This document shows, piece by piece, positions 17,037 through 29,300 of a stretch of DNA of 64,000 nucleotides. The notes under the pieces are model-generated. The model made no database searches. It was not told the DNA's origin and was given only the letters and a program-made list of their open reading frames with translations. The DNA comes from Bog-473 sp963711065 (GTDB lineage Bacteria > Actinomycetota > Acidimicrobiia > Acidimicrobiales > RAAP-2), in contig CAVQCO010000006.1 of NCBI GenBank assembly GCA_963711065.1, positions 310,001-374,000 on the forward strand, read 5' to 3'. Position 1 is the first letter of the stretch; each line of letters opens with the position of its first letter. Both the position numbers and the translations under genes were made by a program.

Positions 17037-18082
17037 CTCCTCGCCCGGGACTCCGCCGCCCGCGCCGCGTCGACCGCGGGCGCCGGCCCCGGATCGACGC
17101 CCTCGCGTCCGGCGAGGTGCAAGGAGACGAGCTGACCGAGCAGGGCCAGGTCGAAGAAGCGGCACAGGTCGTCGTCCCCTTCACCCTGCACCTCGAAGAC
17201 GTCGGCCATGACCTCGTCGGTGGCGGCGCGCACGGAGTCGAACAGTCCCGCGGCCTCCGGTCCCTCGCCGCGGTGGCGCAGCAGCACGAGGGACATCACC
17301 TGGCGCGTGACGTCACCCCCCTGCCCCCAGCCCGCCAACTCGCCGTAGGCCAGCTCGGGCAGCGCGGCGGCGAACGACGGCGCCTTGGCGTTGAGGTTCA
17401 CCTGCGCCTTCCACCAGCGGGCCGCCACCGCGGCGATCCCCTCGACGCCGTAGACGAGGGGGATGGTGCGCCCGAGACGGCGGGCCAGCTCCTCGGGGGC
17501 CCCGCCGGGTGCGACGAAGGCGTCGCGCCGGGGCTCGAGCGCCGCCGCGGCGTCGCCCACCGAGGCCGAGGCGTCGGGCACCAGGCCGGCCGCGGACAGC
17601 GCCACGAGGAGCGGCACGGTGGCCGCACCCAGCGCGGCGCGCGCCACCGGGCCGCCGGGAGCCACGGGGCACCACGGGAGCCCCGCCGCGGCGGCCAGGC
17701 CCTCGAGCGCGTCGTCGCTGCCGACGGCCACGACCCGTGCGCCGCGCGCCACCGCCTCGTGCGCGGCCGCCGCCGTGTCGCCACCTTCCCCGCACGACAC
17801 CGCCAGGACCAGCGTGCCGCCGTCGACGAAGGCCGGCACCTCGGCGCCGTGGCCCACCCAGGACGGCACCCGAAGGTGCGGTGCCGCGAACGCGAGGGCG
17901 GCCTCGCAGGCCGTGGCGCCCGTCCCCTGGCCGAACGCGGCCACCGAGCGCACGTCGCCGCCGGCGAAGGCGGCGCCGGCCAACGCGTGACGCGCGCCGG
18001 CCAGCGAGGACCGCAGCTGCTCGGGGAGCGCGGTGGCGGCCTCCCACATCCCGAGCGAGTCGGGGTACGGCCCGTCGGTCAC
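17033..18082 (-). CDS. SIS-domain phosphosugar isomerase (PGI/PMI-like)
   Basis: 349 aa. Two SIS half-domains are visible: 'TLVLAVSCGEGGDTAAAAHE' with 'ARVVAVGSDD', then 'IPLVYGVEGIAAVAARWWKA'. It matches the actinobacterial bifunctional phosphoglucose/phosphomannose isomerase-like group (Rv3256c position, beside manB). The role is presumably interconversion of Fru-6-P with Glc-6-P or Man-6-P for GDP-mannose. GTG 18082 overlaps the upstream Trm112-like stop as GTGA. The frame stays open upstream of that, without family similarity. Confidence 0.75.
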   Translation of the reverse strand: MTDGPYPDSLGMWEAATALPEQLRSSLAGARHALAGAAFAGGDVRSVAAFGQGTGATACEAALAFAAPHLRVPSWVGHGAEVPAFVDGGTLVLAVSCGEGGDTAAAAHEAVARGARVVAVGSDDALEGLAAAAGLPWCPVAPGGPVARAALGAATVPLLVALSAAGLVPDASASVGDAAAALEPRRDAFVAPGGAPEELARRLGRTIPLVYGVEGIAAVAARWWKAQVNLNAKAPSFAAALPELAYGELAGWGQGGDVTRQVMSLVLLRHRGEGPEAAGLFDSVRAATDEVMADVFEVQGEGDDDLCRFFDLALLGQLVSLHLAGREGVDPGPAPAVDAARAAESRARS

Positions 18083-18321
18083 CCCTGCGTCGGCCCGGTG
18101 GCCCGCACCCCGTCCTTCTCGGCCTTGGCCGTCAGCCGCTCGTGCTCGGCGTCGCCGACGTCGACCGCCTCGTCGACCAGCAGCACCGGCACGCCGTCGA
18201 CCACCGCGTAGCTCTTGCGCAGCCGGGGGTTGTAGAGGACGTCCTCGTCCTCGAACCACAGCAACGGGCCCTTGTCGACCGGGCAGGCGAGCACGTCGAG
18301 CAGCAGTGGGTCAAGGCTCAT
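18079..18321 (-). CDS. Trm112-like small protein (UPF0434)
   Basis: 80 aa. 'LLDVLACPVDKGPLLWFEDE' and 'RKSYAVVDGVPVLLVDEA' are the Trm112/YcaR (UPF0434) signatures; only one of the usual zinc cysteines is evident. The family includes methyltransferase activators. It starts at ATG 18321 with AGGAG upstream, and lies between phosphomannomutase and the SIS isomerase in one operon. Confidence 0.85.
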   Translation of the reverse strand: MSLDPLLLDVLACPVDKGPLLWFEDEDVLYNPRLRKSYAVVDGVPVLLVDEAVDVGDAEHERLTAKAEKDGVRATGPTQG

Positions 18322-18357
18322 GGGGTCTCCTCACGTCAGGTCGGGACGGCATCGGTC

Positions 18358-19731
18358 TCACGTCGGGTCGATCCGGTCGCCGGCGGGGCCGGCGTTGGCG
18401 GCGATGAGCTGCTGCACCTCGGCCACGTGGGCCGCGCACAGCTCGGGCGTCCTTGCCTCGACGTTGAGGCGCAGCAGCGGCTCGGTGTTGGACGGCCGGA
18501 CGTTGTACCACCAGTCGGCGTGCTCGACCGTCAACCCGTCCAACAGGTCGATCGACGCGCCCGCGGCCCGCTCGGCCTGTGCGATGGCGGCCACGGTGGC
18601 CGCGGGATTGCCGACCTCCGTGTTGATCTCGCCGGAATCGGCGTAACGCTGGAACGGCGCGAGCAGGGTGGAGAGGGGCTCGCCGCTCTGGCTGAGCAGC
18701 TCGAGCACGAGCAGCGCGGTGATGATGCCCGAGTCCGCCCGGAAGTTGTCGCGGTAGTAGTAGTGGCCCGAGTGCTCGCCGCCGAACACGGCGCCCGTCT
18801 CGGCCATCACCTGCTTGATGATGGAGTGGCCCACCCGTGTGCGCACGGCGGTGCCCCCCAGCTCGGTGACCACCTCGGGCACCACGTGGGAGCAGATGAG
18901 GTTGTAGAGGACCGTCTCGCCGGGGTGCTTCGCCAGCATGGAGGCCGCCACGAGGGCGGTGGTCAGCGAGCCGGACACGGGCTCGGCCTTCTCGTCGACG
19001 AGGAACACGCGGTCGGCGTCCCCGTCGAAGGCGAGGCCGATGTCGGCCCCCTGCGCCAGCACGGCGGCCTTCAAGGAGACCAGGTTCTCGGGCTGGATCG
19101 GGTCGGCGGGGTGGTTGGGGAACGTGCCGTCGAGCTCGGGGAAGAGGATCTCGACGCGGAAGGGCAGGCGGGCGAACACGATCGGCACGACGAGCCCGCC
19201 CATGCCGTTGGCGGTGTCGGCGACGACCTTGAGCGGTCGCAGCGAGCTGACGTCGACGAACGACACGACATGGTCGGCCCAGGCGTCGAGCAGGTCGAGC
19301 TCGCGCCGCGCTCCCCGGAGCGGCGGGACCGGCTCTCCGAGCAGCTTCTCCGCCTCGGCCTCGATGTCGGCCAGCCCGGTGTCGCGCCCGATCGGGCGCG
19401 CCCCCGACAGGCAGAGCTTCAGGCCGTTGTAGCGCGCCGGGTTGTGCGACGCGGTGAACATGGCACCCGGCGCATCGAGGTGCCCCGAGGCGAAGTACAT
19501 GAAGTCGGTCGAGGCCATGCCGAGGTCGGTCACGTCGACACCCTCGGCGCGCACGCCGTCGGAGAAGGCGCGCGAGAGCTCGATGCCTGACTCGCGCATG
19601 TCGCGGGCGACCAGGATCTCGGGGGCGCCGGCGAAGCGGGCCATGGCGCGGCCGATGGCCACGCACATGTCCGCATCGAGCTGGTCGGGCACCGTGCCGC
19701 GCACGTCGTACGCCTTGAAGACCTGGTCCAT
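18358..19731 (-). CDS. manB: Phosphomannomutase/phosphoglucomutase
   Basis: 457 aa alpha-D-phosphohexomutase. Catalytic phosphoserine Ser95 in 'FTASHNPARYNG'; metal loop 'FDGDADRVF'; sugar-binding loop 'GGEHSGHYYYRD'; C-terminal phosphate loop 'VRPSNTEPLLRLN'. It converts Man-6-P to Man-1-P, feeding the guanylyltransferase at 39751. ATG 19731 is used; GTG 19740, three codons upstream, is an alternative. The operon with the Trm112-like and SIS genes parallels Rv3257c-Rv3256c. Confidence 0.93.
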   Translation of the reverse strand: MDQVFKAYDVRGTVPDQLDADMCVAIGRAMARFAGAPEILVARDMRESGIELSRAFSDGVRAEGVDVTDLGMASTDFMYFASGHLDAPGAMFTASHNPARYNGLKLCLSGARPIGRDTGLADIEAEAEKLLGEPVPPLRGARRELDLLDAWADHVVSFVDVSSLRPLKVVADTANGMGGLVVPIVFARLPFRVEILFPELDGTFPNHPADPIQPENLVSLKAAVLAQGADIGLAFDGDADRVFLVDEKAEPVSGSLTTALVAASMLAKHPGETVLYNLICSHVVPEVVTELGGTAVRTRVGHSIIKQVMAETGAVFGGEHSGHYYYRDNFRADSGIITALLVLELLSQSGEPLSTLLAPFQRYADSGEINTEVGNPAATVAAIAQAERAAGASIDLLDGLTVEHADWWYNVRPSNTEPLLRLNVEARTPELCAAHVAEVQQLIAANAGPAGDRIDPT

Positions 19732-19798
19732 CCGGTTCACGGGGCCCAACCATAGGGGCCGCCCGCCCACCGATCCGAACCGCGGGACGGCCCGGCGC

Positions 19799-20802
19799 TC
19801 AGTGGAACAGCACGCTCCCGTTGGTTGCGATGGCGATGATGGCGACGAGGTTGAAGGTGGCGTGCGCCACGATGTTCATGCCGAGGCGGCCCGTGCGGTA
19901 CGACACGCCCGCCAGGATCATGCCGAAGGCCGCCAGTCCGGCCAGCTGGACCCACTCGCCGTGGGCCAGTCCGAAGAGGAGCCCGTCGGCGATCACGGCC
20001 AGGACGACGCCGGCGGCACGGGCGCCGCCGGCCGATGCCAGAGGGGTGAAGAGCCGGACGAGCGCCTTGAGCAGCAGCCCGCGGAAGAACAGCTCCTCCA
20101 CGGCGGGGGCGAGGAGGACCGTGGCGATGGCGATGACGACGAACCCGGCGCCGTGGGATGCGCCCGTGAGCTTCTGCGAGGGGGCGTTGAAGTTGTGGAT
20201 GTCGTGCTGGAAGGGCGCGTACATCAGCGCCACGAGGAGCTGGCCGCCGACCCCGATGGCGATCCCGACGAGGTCGATCAACCGGAAGCGGAGGCCGAGG
20301 TCGCGCACGAAGTTGCGCGTGCCCTGGGTCCGGCTGGCCAGCCACGGCGCGCCGATGAACCCGATCCAGAGCCCGAGCAGCGTGGAGACCACGTACCACT
20401 CGGGCGGTACCGCGGCCGAGGCGATGGACTGCAGCTGGGCGCCGGTCTTGCCGGCGATCGCGCCGGCCACCAACCCGAACACGAGTGCGCCGATCTGCCC
20501 GACCACGAACCCGACGACCGCGTAGACCAGCCACATCCACGCCTGGCGCTTGGTCTGCGGCGGCACCCAGGGCGTGTCGAGGAAGGGGACCTCGCCCTCG
20601 TTGCGGCGCAGTGCCGCCGCCGGCGGGGGCGGCGCCGCCACGGCAGGCACCGGCGCCCAGGCCGCGGCAGGCGGCGGAAGGGGCGGTGGCGGCGACTGCT
20701 GCACCCACTCGCGGGGCACGTAGCCCCCCGGGACCGGCCCCGGGGGCGCGCCGGCGGCCCGGGCGGGCCGGGGGCCGGCGCGCCGGGCTCGGTGTCGGTC
20801 AT
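19799..20802 (-). CDS. CPBP-family intramembrane protease, N-terminus shifted by an apparent 1-base deletion
   Basis: Membrane protein with about eight hydrophobic segments and the CPBP (Abi/CAAX protease) motifs: 'EELFFRG', 'FGLAHG' and 'HATFN'. The conserved part is a continuous frame from GTG 20719 (306 aa) with a proline-rich N-terminus. A better start, ATG 20802 (MTDTEPGAPAPGPPGPPAR), is in another frame. Adding one base to the G5 run at 20742-20746 (C5 on the coding strand) fuses the two as ...PPARPPGPVPGGYVPREW. A homopolymer undercall is likely. Function in this organism is unknown; the family cleaves membrane substrates or prenylated peptides. Confidence 0.75.
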
Positions 20803-20904
20803 CGGCAAGACGTTACCGGCGCACAAGGGGCCTCCGACCTGCAGGGGAGCACGCGTGCGCCGCACCGGTGGGGCGGTCACCGCTCTGCGGGGGGGGCGCC
20901 TAGC

Positions 20905-23064
<2,160 letters not shown>

Positions 23065-23078
23065 GCACGGCCCGCCCG

Positions 23079-23093
23079 GGATCGAACCGATCC
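23079..23093. repeat. Inverted repeat GGATCG-AAC-CGATCC
   Basis: Perfect 6-bp inverted repeat with a 3-base spacer in the 54-base gap between ftsH and the ECF sigma gene. It could be the ftsH terminator hairpin or an operator at the sigma promoter. There is no U tract, so I cannot choose. Confidence 0.35.
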
Positions 23094-23118
23094 GGACCCC
23101 GCGGCGTCATGAAGGGGG

Positions 23119-23670
23119 ATGGTGGAGCACCAGCTCGCAGAGTGGCTCGAGGACGGGTACGTCGCCTCCTTCCGCACCGCCTGCCTGATCCTCGGGAACC
23201 GGGCCGACGCGGAAGAGGCCGTCCAGGACGCCTACCTGCGCGCCTGGCGCTTCCGCGACTCGCTCGCGGCCGTGCCGAGCATCAGGCCCTGGCTCTACCG
23301 CGTCGTCGTCAACTCGTGCTATTCCAAGCTGCGCCGCGAGATCCCCCACCGCGACCGCCGCGCCGGTGACGAGCCGCTGGCGCACCTGCCCGAGGGTGGC
23401 GGCGGGCCCGAGACGCGGGCGGAGCAGTCCGAGGTGGCCGGGACGGTGCTCGCCGCGTTGGCCCGCCTGCCGCTGTCGCTGCGCGTGCCGGTCGTGCTGC
23501 GCTACTACGCCGACCTGAGCGAGAAGGACATCGCGCTGGCGATCGGCCGGCGCCAGGGCACGGTGAAGTCCCGGCTGCACGAGGCGCGCCGGCGCCTGGC
23601 GGCCGACCCCGCCCTGTCCGCCCTGGCCGGCGCCGGGGACGCACCCCGGAGCGAGGAGGCCGGCCCATGA
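23119..23670 (+). CDS. ECF-type RNA polymerase sigma factor
   Basis: 183 aa. Sigma-2 region at about residues 14-75 ('LGNRADAEEAVQDAYLRAWR', 'RPWLYRVVVNSCYSKLRRE') and sigma-4 at about 108-160 ('LARLPLSLRVPVVLRYYADL', 'IGRRQGTVKSRLHEARRRL'). There is no sigma-3, which fits the ECF group. ATG 23119 lies directly after a GGGGGA run; GTG 23122 is an alternative. The stop overlaps the next start (ATGA), so the sigma factor is coupled to a membrane DUF4349 protein. Confidence 0.88.
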   Translation: MVEHQLAEWLEDGYVASFRTACLILGNRADAEEAVQDAYLRAWRFRDSLAAVPSIRPWLYRVVVNSCYSKLRREIPHRDRRAGDEPLAHLPEGGGGPETRAEQSEVAGTVLAALARLPLSLRVPVVLRYYADLSEKDIALAIGRRQGTVKSRLHEARRRLAADPALSALAGAGDAPRSEEAGP

Positions 23671-24884
23671 CCATGCTCGACGACGACCGCCTCGCCGCCC
23701 TGCTCGGCCGCGCCGGCGCCGCCTTCGAGGTCCCCCCCTCGGGCGTCGAGGAGATCCTGGCCCGGGCGGCCGGCCCGGCCCGGAGCGCCGGCGGGGACGA
23801 CAGGGCGGGCGACCCGCCCGGCGACGTCGACGCGCCGGGGGACGGCGACGGCCTCCCCGGCCCGTCGGACCACGGTCGGGTGCGGCGCCTGGTCGTGCTC
23901 GCCGGCCGGCACCGGGTGCTCTCGGCCGCCGCCTGCATCATCGTGGTGCTCGCCGTCGCCGGCACCGTCGTCGGGCTGGGGCGCGCACCGTCGCCGCCGA
24001 CCCTGACCTCGGCCCAGCCGCGGACCACGCACGGCGCGCCTCTCGGCGGGGCGAGCACGACCGTCCCCCACGGCCTCGCCGTGCCGGGCTCCGCCCAGAA
24101 GGCGACGGCACCGGCGTTCGGGAGCACCGGCTCGTCGTCCGGCGCGGCCGTGCCCGCTCCCGTCTCCACCCCGACCGCGCCCTCCCTGCCGAGCGGCGCG
24201 GTGGGGCAGCCCGCCAAGATCGAGCAGACCGGGTCCCTCGGGCTCAACGTCGGGCGCGGCAGCCTGGGCCGCACGATGACGAAGCTGACCGCGCTGGCCG
24301 TCGGCAGCGGCGGCTTCGTGGCCGGTTCCCAGACGCAGTCCTCGGGAGGTTCGCCCTTCGGCAGCATCACGCTCCAGGTGCCCGTGGCCGACTTCTCGGC
24401 CGTGCTGAAGCAGGCCCAGGCGCTGGGGAAGACCTCCGACCTCACGACGAAGGCCACCGACGTCACCGGCCAGTACGTCGACCTCCAGGCGCGCATCGCC
24501 GCCCTCGAGGACAGCCGGCAGCAGTACCTGAGCATCCTCGCCAAGGCGACCACGGTGGGCGACGTGCTGTCGGTGCAGGAGCAGATCGACACCATTCAGC
24601 AGCAGATCGAGGAGCTCCAGGGCCAACTCCAGCTCCTCACGAGCCAGACCTCCTACTCCACGTTGACCGTGACCGTCAGCGAGGGCACGCCCCCGCCGCG
24701 GCCCGCACCGCTGCCCGAGTCGGGCGTCGTGCGGGCGTGGCACGACAGCATCGGCGGCTTCGTCACCGGGGTGGAGGGCGTGATCCGGATCGCGGGACCC
24801 GTGCTCTTCGCCCTGCTGTGCCTCGCCGCCGCCGTGGTGGGCGGGCGGGCGTTGTGGCGCCGCTACCAGCGCCACAACCTGTAG
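23667..24884 (+). CDS. DUF4349 membrane protein, candidate anti-sigma partner
   Basis: 405 aa. A short cytoplasmic N-terminal region (1-85) is followed by a TM segment at about 88-108, a low-complexity Ser/Thr/Pro extracytoplasmic linker, the DUF4349 domain at about 180-340 with a coiled coil ('ALEDSRQQYLSILAKATT', 'QEQIDTIQQQIEELQGQLQL'), and a C-terminal TM at about 372-392. The ATGA overlap with the ECF sigma gene and the sigma-facing N-terminus suggest an anti-sigma or sensor role. No zinc anti-sigma motif (HxxxCxxC) is visible, so that is inference. Confidence 0.75.
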   Translation: MTMLDDDRLAALLGRAGAAFEVPPSGVEEILARAAGPARSAGGDDRAGDPPGDVDAPGDGDGLPGPSDHGRVRRLVVLAGRHRVLSAAACIIVVLAVAGTVVGLGRAPSPPTLTSAQPRTTHGAPLGGASTTVPHGLAVPGSAQKATAPAFGSTGSSSGAAVPAPVSTPTAPSLPSGAVGQPAKIEQTGSLGLNVGRGSLGRTMTKLTALAVGSGGFVAGSQTQSSGGSPFGSITLQVPVADFSAVLKQAQALGKTSDLTTKATDVTGQYVDLQARIAALEDSRQQYLSILAKATTVGDVLSVQEQIDTIQQQIEELQGQLQLLTSQTSYSTLTVTVSEGTPPPRPAPLPESGVVRAWHDSIGGFVTGVEGVIRIAGPVLFALLCLAAAVVGGRALWRRYQRHNL

Positions 24885-24896
24885 CCGGCCGCCTCG

Positions 24897-26363
24897 TCAG
24901 AGGGCGATGGGAGTGGCCAACGGGAGGCCCGGCATCGTCACCACGCCGACCCCGCCCGAGGGGCCGACGTCCTCGCTGACCGCCATCGGCCCGCTGGCGC
25001 GGACGACGATCTGGTCGAAGCCCACGTGCGCGAGTGCGGCGCCGTCGAGGGACCCGGTGGACCCGGCGGGAATGGTGGCGGCGCCGATCGTCAGCTGGCC
25101 CGACGGCGACACGGCCACCACGCTGTAGCGCTCGTCGGCGCCCGACGTGTTCGTGAGCGCCAGGGAGGCGGGTGCCGCGCCGCTCACGGCGGGGTTCGCA
25201 CTCGTGCCCGGTGGCGGCACCACCCACACGCCGGACGGCGAGTCGGTGCTGAGCCCGTCCACGGCCGGCGCGCTGCCGGATTGGGGTGTCGAAGCCGAGC
25301 TCGGGGCCGAGACCGTCCGTCCCACCACCACGCCGGGGCCGCCGCTGGCCTCGATGTCGGCGGAGTACGTGGCGTTGTGGGGTATCCGCGTCTGGCCGCT
25401 CGTCTCGAGGGCCCACGTGGTGCCCGGCGCCACCGTCCGGGTGAGCGGGGCGAGCTCGGTGCCGCCGAGGCGTACCCGCACGCGCACCGCTTCGGGCGCC
25501 GTGCCGGGGTTGAACACGTCGATCTCACCGGAGCCTCCGCCCGGGTCCTGGGCCTGGGGGATGACCCAGTGCGGGCCGGGGCGTGCCGCACCGGGCACGA
25601 GCGCCAAGCCCGGGGACGTGCCGGTGAACCCCTGCAACTCGGACGCCACCACGCGTCCCGTCCGGGTGGAGACGACGGTGCTCACGGTCGACGCGTTCTG
25701 CACCTCGGAGGCCACGTCCTCGGAGGTGACCTGGCCCGCCTGCAGGACGATCCCCTGGTAGTTGATGGGATGGACGGTGCCGGTGGGCGTCACGAAGCTG
25801 AGGTCCACCACGACGGGCGTCGACGTCGGGTTGAACAGCGACACGGAGAGCGGGTCGGCGTTGGCCGTCGTGCCGCCGGGGAAGTACCACCCGGCGGCCG
25901 TCGTGCTCTGGCACGGCGCCTCGGACCACCCCGACGAGCCGTGCACGGCCTGTGTGACGGCGACGCCCCCGCCGGAGAGGGTCACCGCCTGGGCCTCCCA
26001 GGACCCCGAGGAGACGGCGGGGATGCTCGGGGTCACCACCGCGCGGGCGGGCACGGCCACGGCGGTGTGCACCGTGTCCCCCGCGTCGGTCACCGCGGTG
26101 ATGGTCCCGGTCACCGGCCGCGCCGTCGTGTTCGTGAGGATGAGGAAGCCGGGTGCGCTCCCCGTGCTCGTGGTCTGCCCCGTGCAGTAGGACGCGGAGG
26201 ACTCCGCGTCGGGCGCGCTCACCAACGCGCTCGGCGTCGCCGGCGCGCCGGCGGGAGCGGGGGTGCTGCGGGCGGCGGCGGCGACGCTCACGCCGACCAC
26301 CACCACGACGACGAGCGCCAGCACCACCCAGCGGCGCTCGCTGCTGTGGTGAGCCGGGCTCAC
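24897..26363 (-). CDS. Secreted DUF5719-family protein
   Basis: 488 aa. N-terminal membrane anchor or signal at about residues 12-32 (VVLALVVVVVVGVSVAAAA), then repeated beta-rich segments with Ser/Thr/Gly/Val bias ('FNPTSTPVVVDLSFVTPTGT', 'VFNPGTAPEAVRVRVRLGG') typical of DUF5719. It is probably extracytoplasmic; function unknown. GTG 26363 overlaps the stop of the giant glycosyltransferase (GTGA). This pairing of GT2 and DUF5719 recurs in Actinobacteria, which suggests a joint cell-surface role. Confidence 0.75.
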   Translation of the reverse strand: MSPAHHSSERRWVVLALVVVVVVGVSVAAAARSTPAPAGAPATPSALVSAPDAESSASYCTGQTTSTGSAPGFLILTNTTARPVTGTITAVTDAGDTVHTAVAVPARAVVTPSIPAVSSGSWEAQAVTLSGGGVAVTQAVHGSSGWSEAPCQSTTAAGWYFPGGTTANADPLSVSLFNPTSTPVVVDLSFVTPTGTVHPINYQGIVLQAGQVTSEDVASEVQNASTVSTVVSTRTGRVVASELQGFTGTSPGLALVPGAARPGPHWVIPQAQDPGGGSGEIDVFNPGTAPEAVRVRVRLGGTELAPLTRTVAPGTTWALETSGQTRIPHNATYSADIEASGGPGVVVGRTVSAPSSASTPQSGSAPAVDGLSTDSPSGVWVVPPPGTSANPAVSGAAPASLALTNTSGADERYSVVAVSPSGQLTIGAATIPAGSTGSLDGAALAHVGFDQIVVRASGPMAVSEDVGPSGGVGVVTMPGLPLATPIAL

Positions 26364-29300
26364 GGCGCCCCCGGCGCGCGGGCGGCCCGCCTGGCTCTCG
26401 CGCGCCGGGATCGTCCGAGGATGGCCGCGGCCAGCAGCACCCACGCCGCCACCTCGAGCGTCACCGCGAGGGGGACGAGGGGGAACTGCGAGAGCGACAA
26501 CGAGGCCTCGCCGCGGGGCACCGCGTACTGGGCCGCCCACCCGAACGCCGCTCGCCGCGGCACGGCCTGGCCGTTCACGCCGAGCGCGAAGCTGCCCGCC
26601 GGGGCATAGCCGGCGTACAGGGTGCCCGCGGGCACCGCCCCGGTCGCCGGCGCACCGCTCGACAGCGCGCTCAGCACGGGTTGCCAGCCCGCTACGCCCG
26701 CCGGCCCGGGGTAGGACCAGGTGTGCACCGCGGGCAGCGGGCTGGCGCGCTGCGCGGTCACCGGGATCATCTCGCCGTTCTCGAACACCTGGATCCCGAG
26801 CTCGCCCGGGACGACCTGCAGGTCACCCTGCTCGAGGAGGTCCGCCTCGAGCCCGGCGGGCGGCGGCGCCGCGACCGACGGTGTGACGGTGCCCACCATG
26901 GACGGTGCGACGGCGTCGACCACGACGACATAGCGCACCCCCGCGGGTGCGAGGAGCCGGCCCAGGTGCACCGTCCCGCCCGACACGGCCAGGCGGACGG
27001 CGTCGGCCACCAGGCTGGCCGGGCCGTCACCGGCGGGCGTGAACACCTGCGCGGCGTCGGGCAGGTGTTCGGGCGTGAGGGCGAAGGCCAGGCCGGGCTC
27101 CACCGTCCAGCCGCCGGCGGGCAGGGCCCGCGGGTCACCCAGCCACAGGACCCTCGCCACCGCCGTCGTGCCGGGTCGGGTGAGGAAGGCGAGCGGCGCC
27201 TCGACCCCCTGGGACGGGAGATCCCAGCGCCCCCCGGCCGCCGACGCGGCGACCGGGACGAGGCCGAGCGCCACGAACACGAGTGCGGCGACGCTGATCA
27301 CCTGGCGCCAGCCGAATTCGCGACCAGTGAGGTCGTTCTCGAAGGCGGAGATGCCGAGCCCCACGCCGGCGGCGACGGCCAACCCCGCCGGGACCAGCAC
27401 GACCGACTCCGAGGGCGTGAAGGAGCCCAGGTCACCGCGGGAGGCCGCGTAGGCGAGGCCCCACGAGCCGAGGGCGGTCACCCAGAGGCGGGCCGCCCAG
27501 CCGAGCCTGACCCCGCGCCCGATGACGAGGGGGAGGGCCGCCGCCACGACCAGGAGCCAGGCGATGGGCGAGCGGGCGGCCGGCCCGATGGCGAAGCGGA
27601 GCACCTCGCCCCAGCCCGGTGCCGTCGCACCCGAGATCGGCAACCCGAAGATCTGCACCGAGGCCTTCCCGGCGACCACGGTCCCGACCACCCAGGGCGC
27701 GGCCAGCACGAGGGCCGCCCCTACTCCCTCCGCCGCGACCACCAGGACCCGCCCGGCCCGGTCGCGGGCGCCCACGAGCGCCGAACCCACGAACCAGGCC
27801 AGCGCCATGACGACGACGAGCGGGACGATCGCCGGCGCAAAGGCCGACGACGCGGCGATGAGGGCGCCGAGGATCGCGATCTGCCCCGCGGGGCGGGTGC
27901 GCCAGCGCGGGCCGGGCTCGACGGCGAAGGGGGGGATGCCGGCGGTGCGGGCGAGGCGCAGCGCGATGAACGGCACGGCGGCGTAGGCGACGAGACCGTC
28001 CCACCGCCCCGTGCCGAGCGCCCCGTAGGGCAACGGGAGGCCGAGGTAGCAGATGACCGCGACCACGCGAGCCCGGGGGGAGACGAGCGGGCGCATGAAG
28101 CGCGAGACACCCCAGGCGCCGACGGGGATGCAACCGAGGAGGAGGACCCGCTGCAGTGTCCCCATGGCACCGAAGAGCACCGTCCCGCTGAGGCCGACGA
28201 TGCCGAAGGCCGGTGACGCCGGTGCCGTGGTGCCGACACCGACCGACTGCCAGCCCGAGAAGAAGTGGTGCCAGCTCGTGGACCACGAGGGCAGCGGGGC
28301 GAGCTGGCCCACCAGGGGCAGCGTCCCGAAGAACAGGTCGCGGGTGCCGAGGGCGACGACCAGGAGCGCCACGACGACGGCGACGGCGCGCTGGCGACCG
28401 GTGCTGAGCGGGGCGGAGCGGACGCGGCGCCCGAAGCGGTCCCGGCCGGCGCGGTGGCCGAGGTCGTCGAGCTCGTCGAAGTCGGTGTCCTCGCTGAAGG
28501 CCGCCCCGACGCTGCCCGTCAGGACCGCCACCTCGGCCGGCTCGGCCGTCCGCTCCGGCCGCCCACGCGAGGCTGCGACGGCGTTGGCGGCCGCCAGTCC
28601 CTGGTGGGTCAGGCGGCTGAAGTACTGCGACAACCGGGCACTCCCCCGCACCTGCAGCCGGCGCACCTCGGCGTCGGGGAACAGGCGGTGCCGGGCCAGC
28701 TCGCCCCGCAGGAGGGACAGCTCGGTGAGCCGGCGGGCGTTCCAGCGCCACGCGCCCGTCACGGCACGGACCCGGTCGCGGTCGCGGGCGAAGAGCGCCA
28801 CGATCACCTCGCCCAAGGCCAGCAACGCGGCCTGCGGCAGCACCCGGACCAGGGAGAGGCGCGTATAGCACTTGAGCACCGCCCGCAGCTCGTGCCGCCG
28901 CTGCAGCCCCTGCATGGTGACCGGGTGCCGACCTCCTGACGCCGCGCCGATCGCGAGGGGCTCGAGCCCGCCGGCGACCGCCTCGCGGTGGCGCACCCGC
29001 GCGTCGGGTGCCACGACGACGCGTGAGCCCGCCACCTGGCAACGCCAGGACAGGTCGAGGTCCTCGCCCATGGCGACGATGCCGGCATCGAAGCCTCCGA
29101 GCTCGGCGAAGAGGTCGGCGCGGACGAGGATGCACCCGCCGGGTGCGACGAACACGTCGCGCACGGCGTCGTGCTGCCCGTGGTCGACCTCACCCTCGAC
29201 GATCCGGTCGACGACGGCGCCGGTCTTGTCACAGCTCATCCCGACGTGCAAGAGGACGCCGGGGTCGTCCCAGTTGACGAACTTCGGCGACACCACGCCG

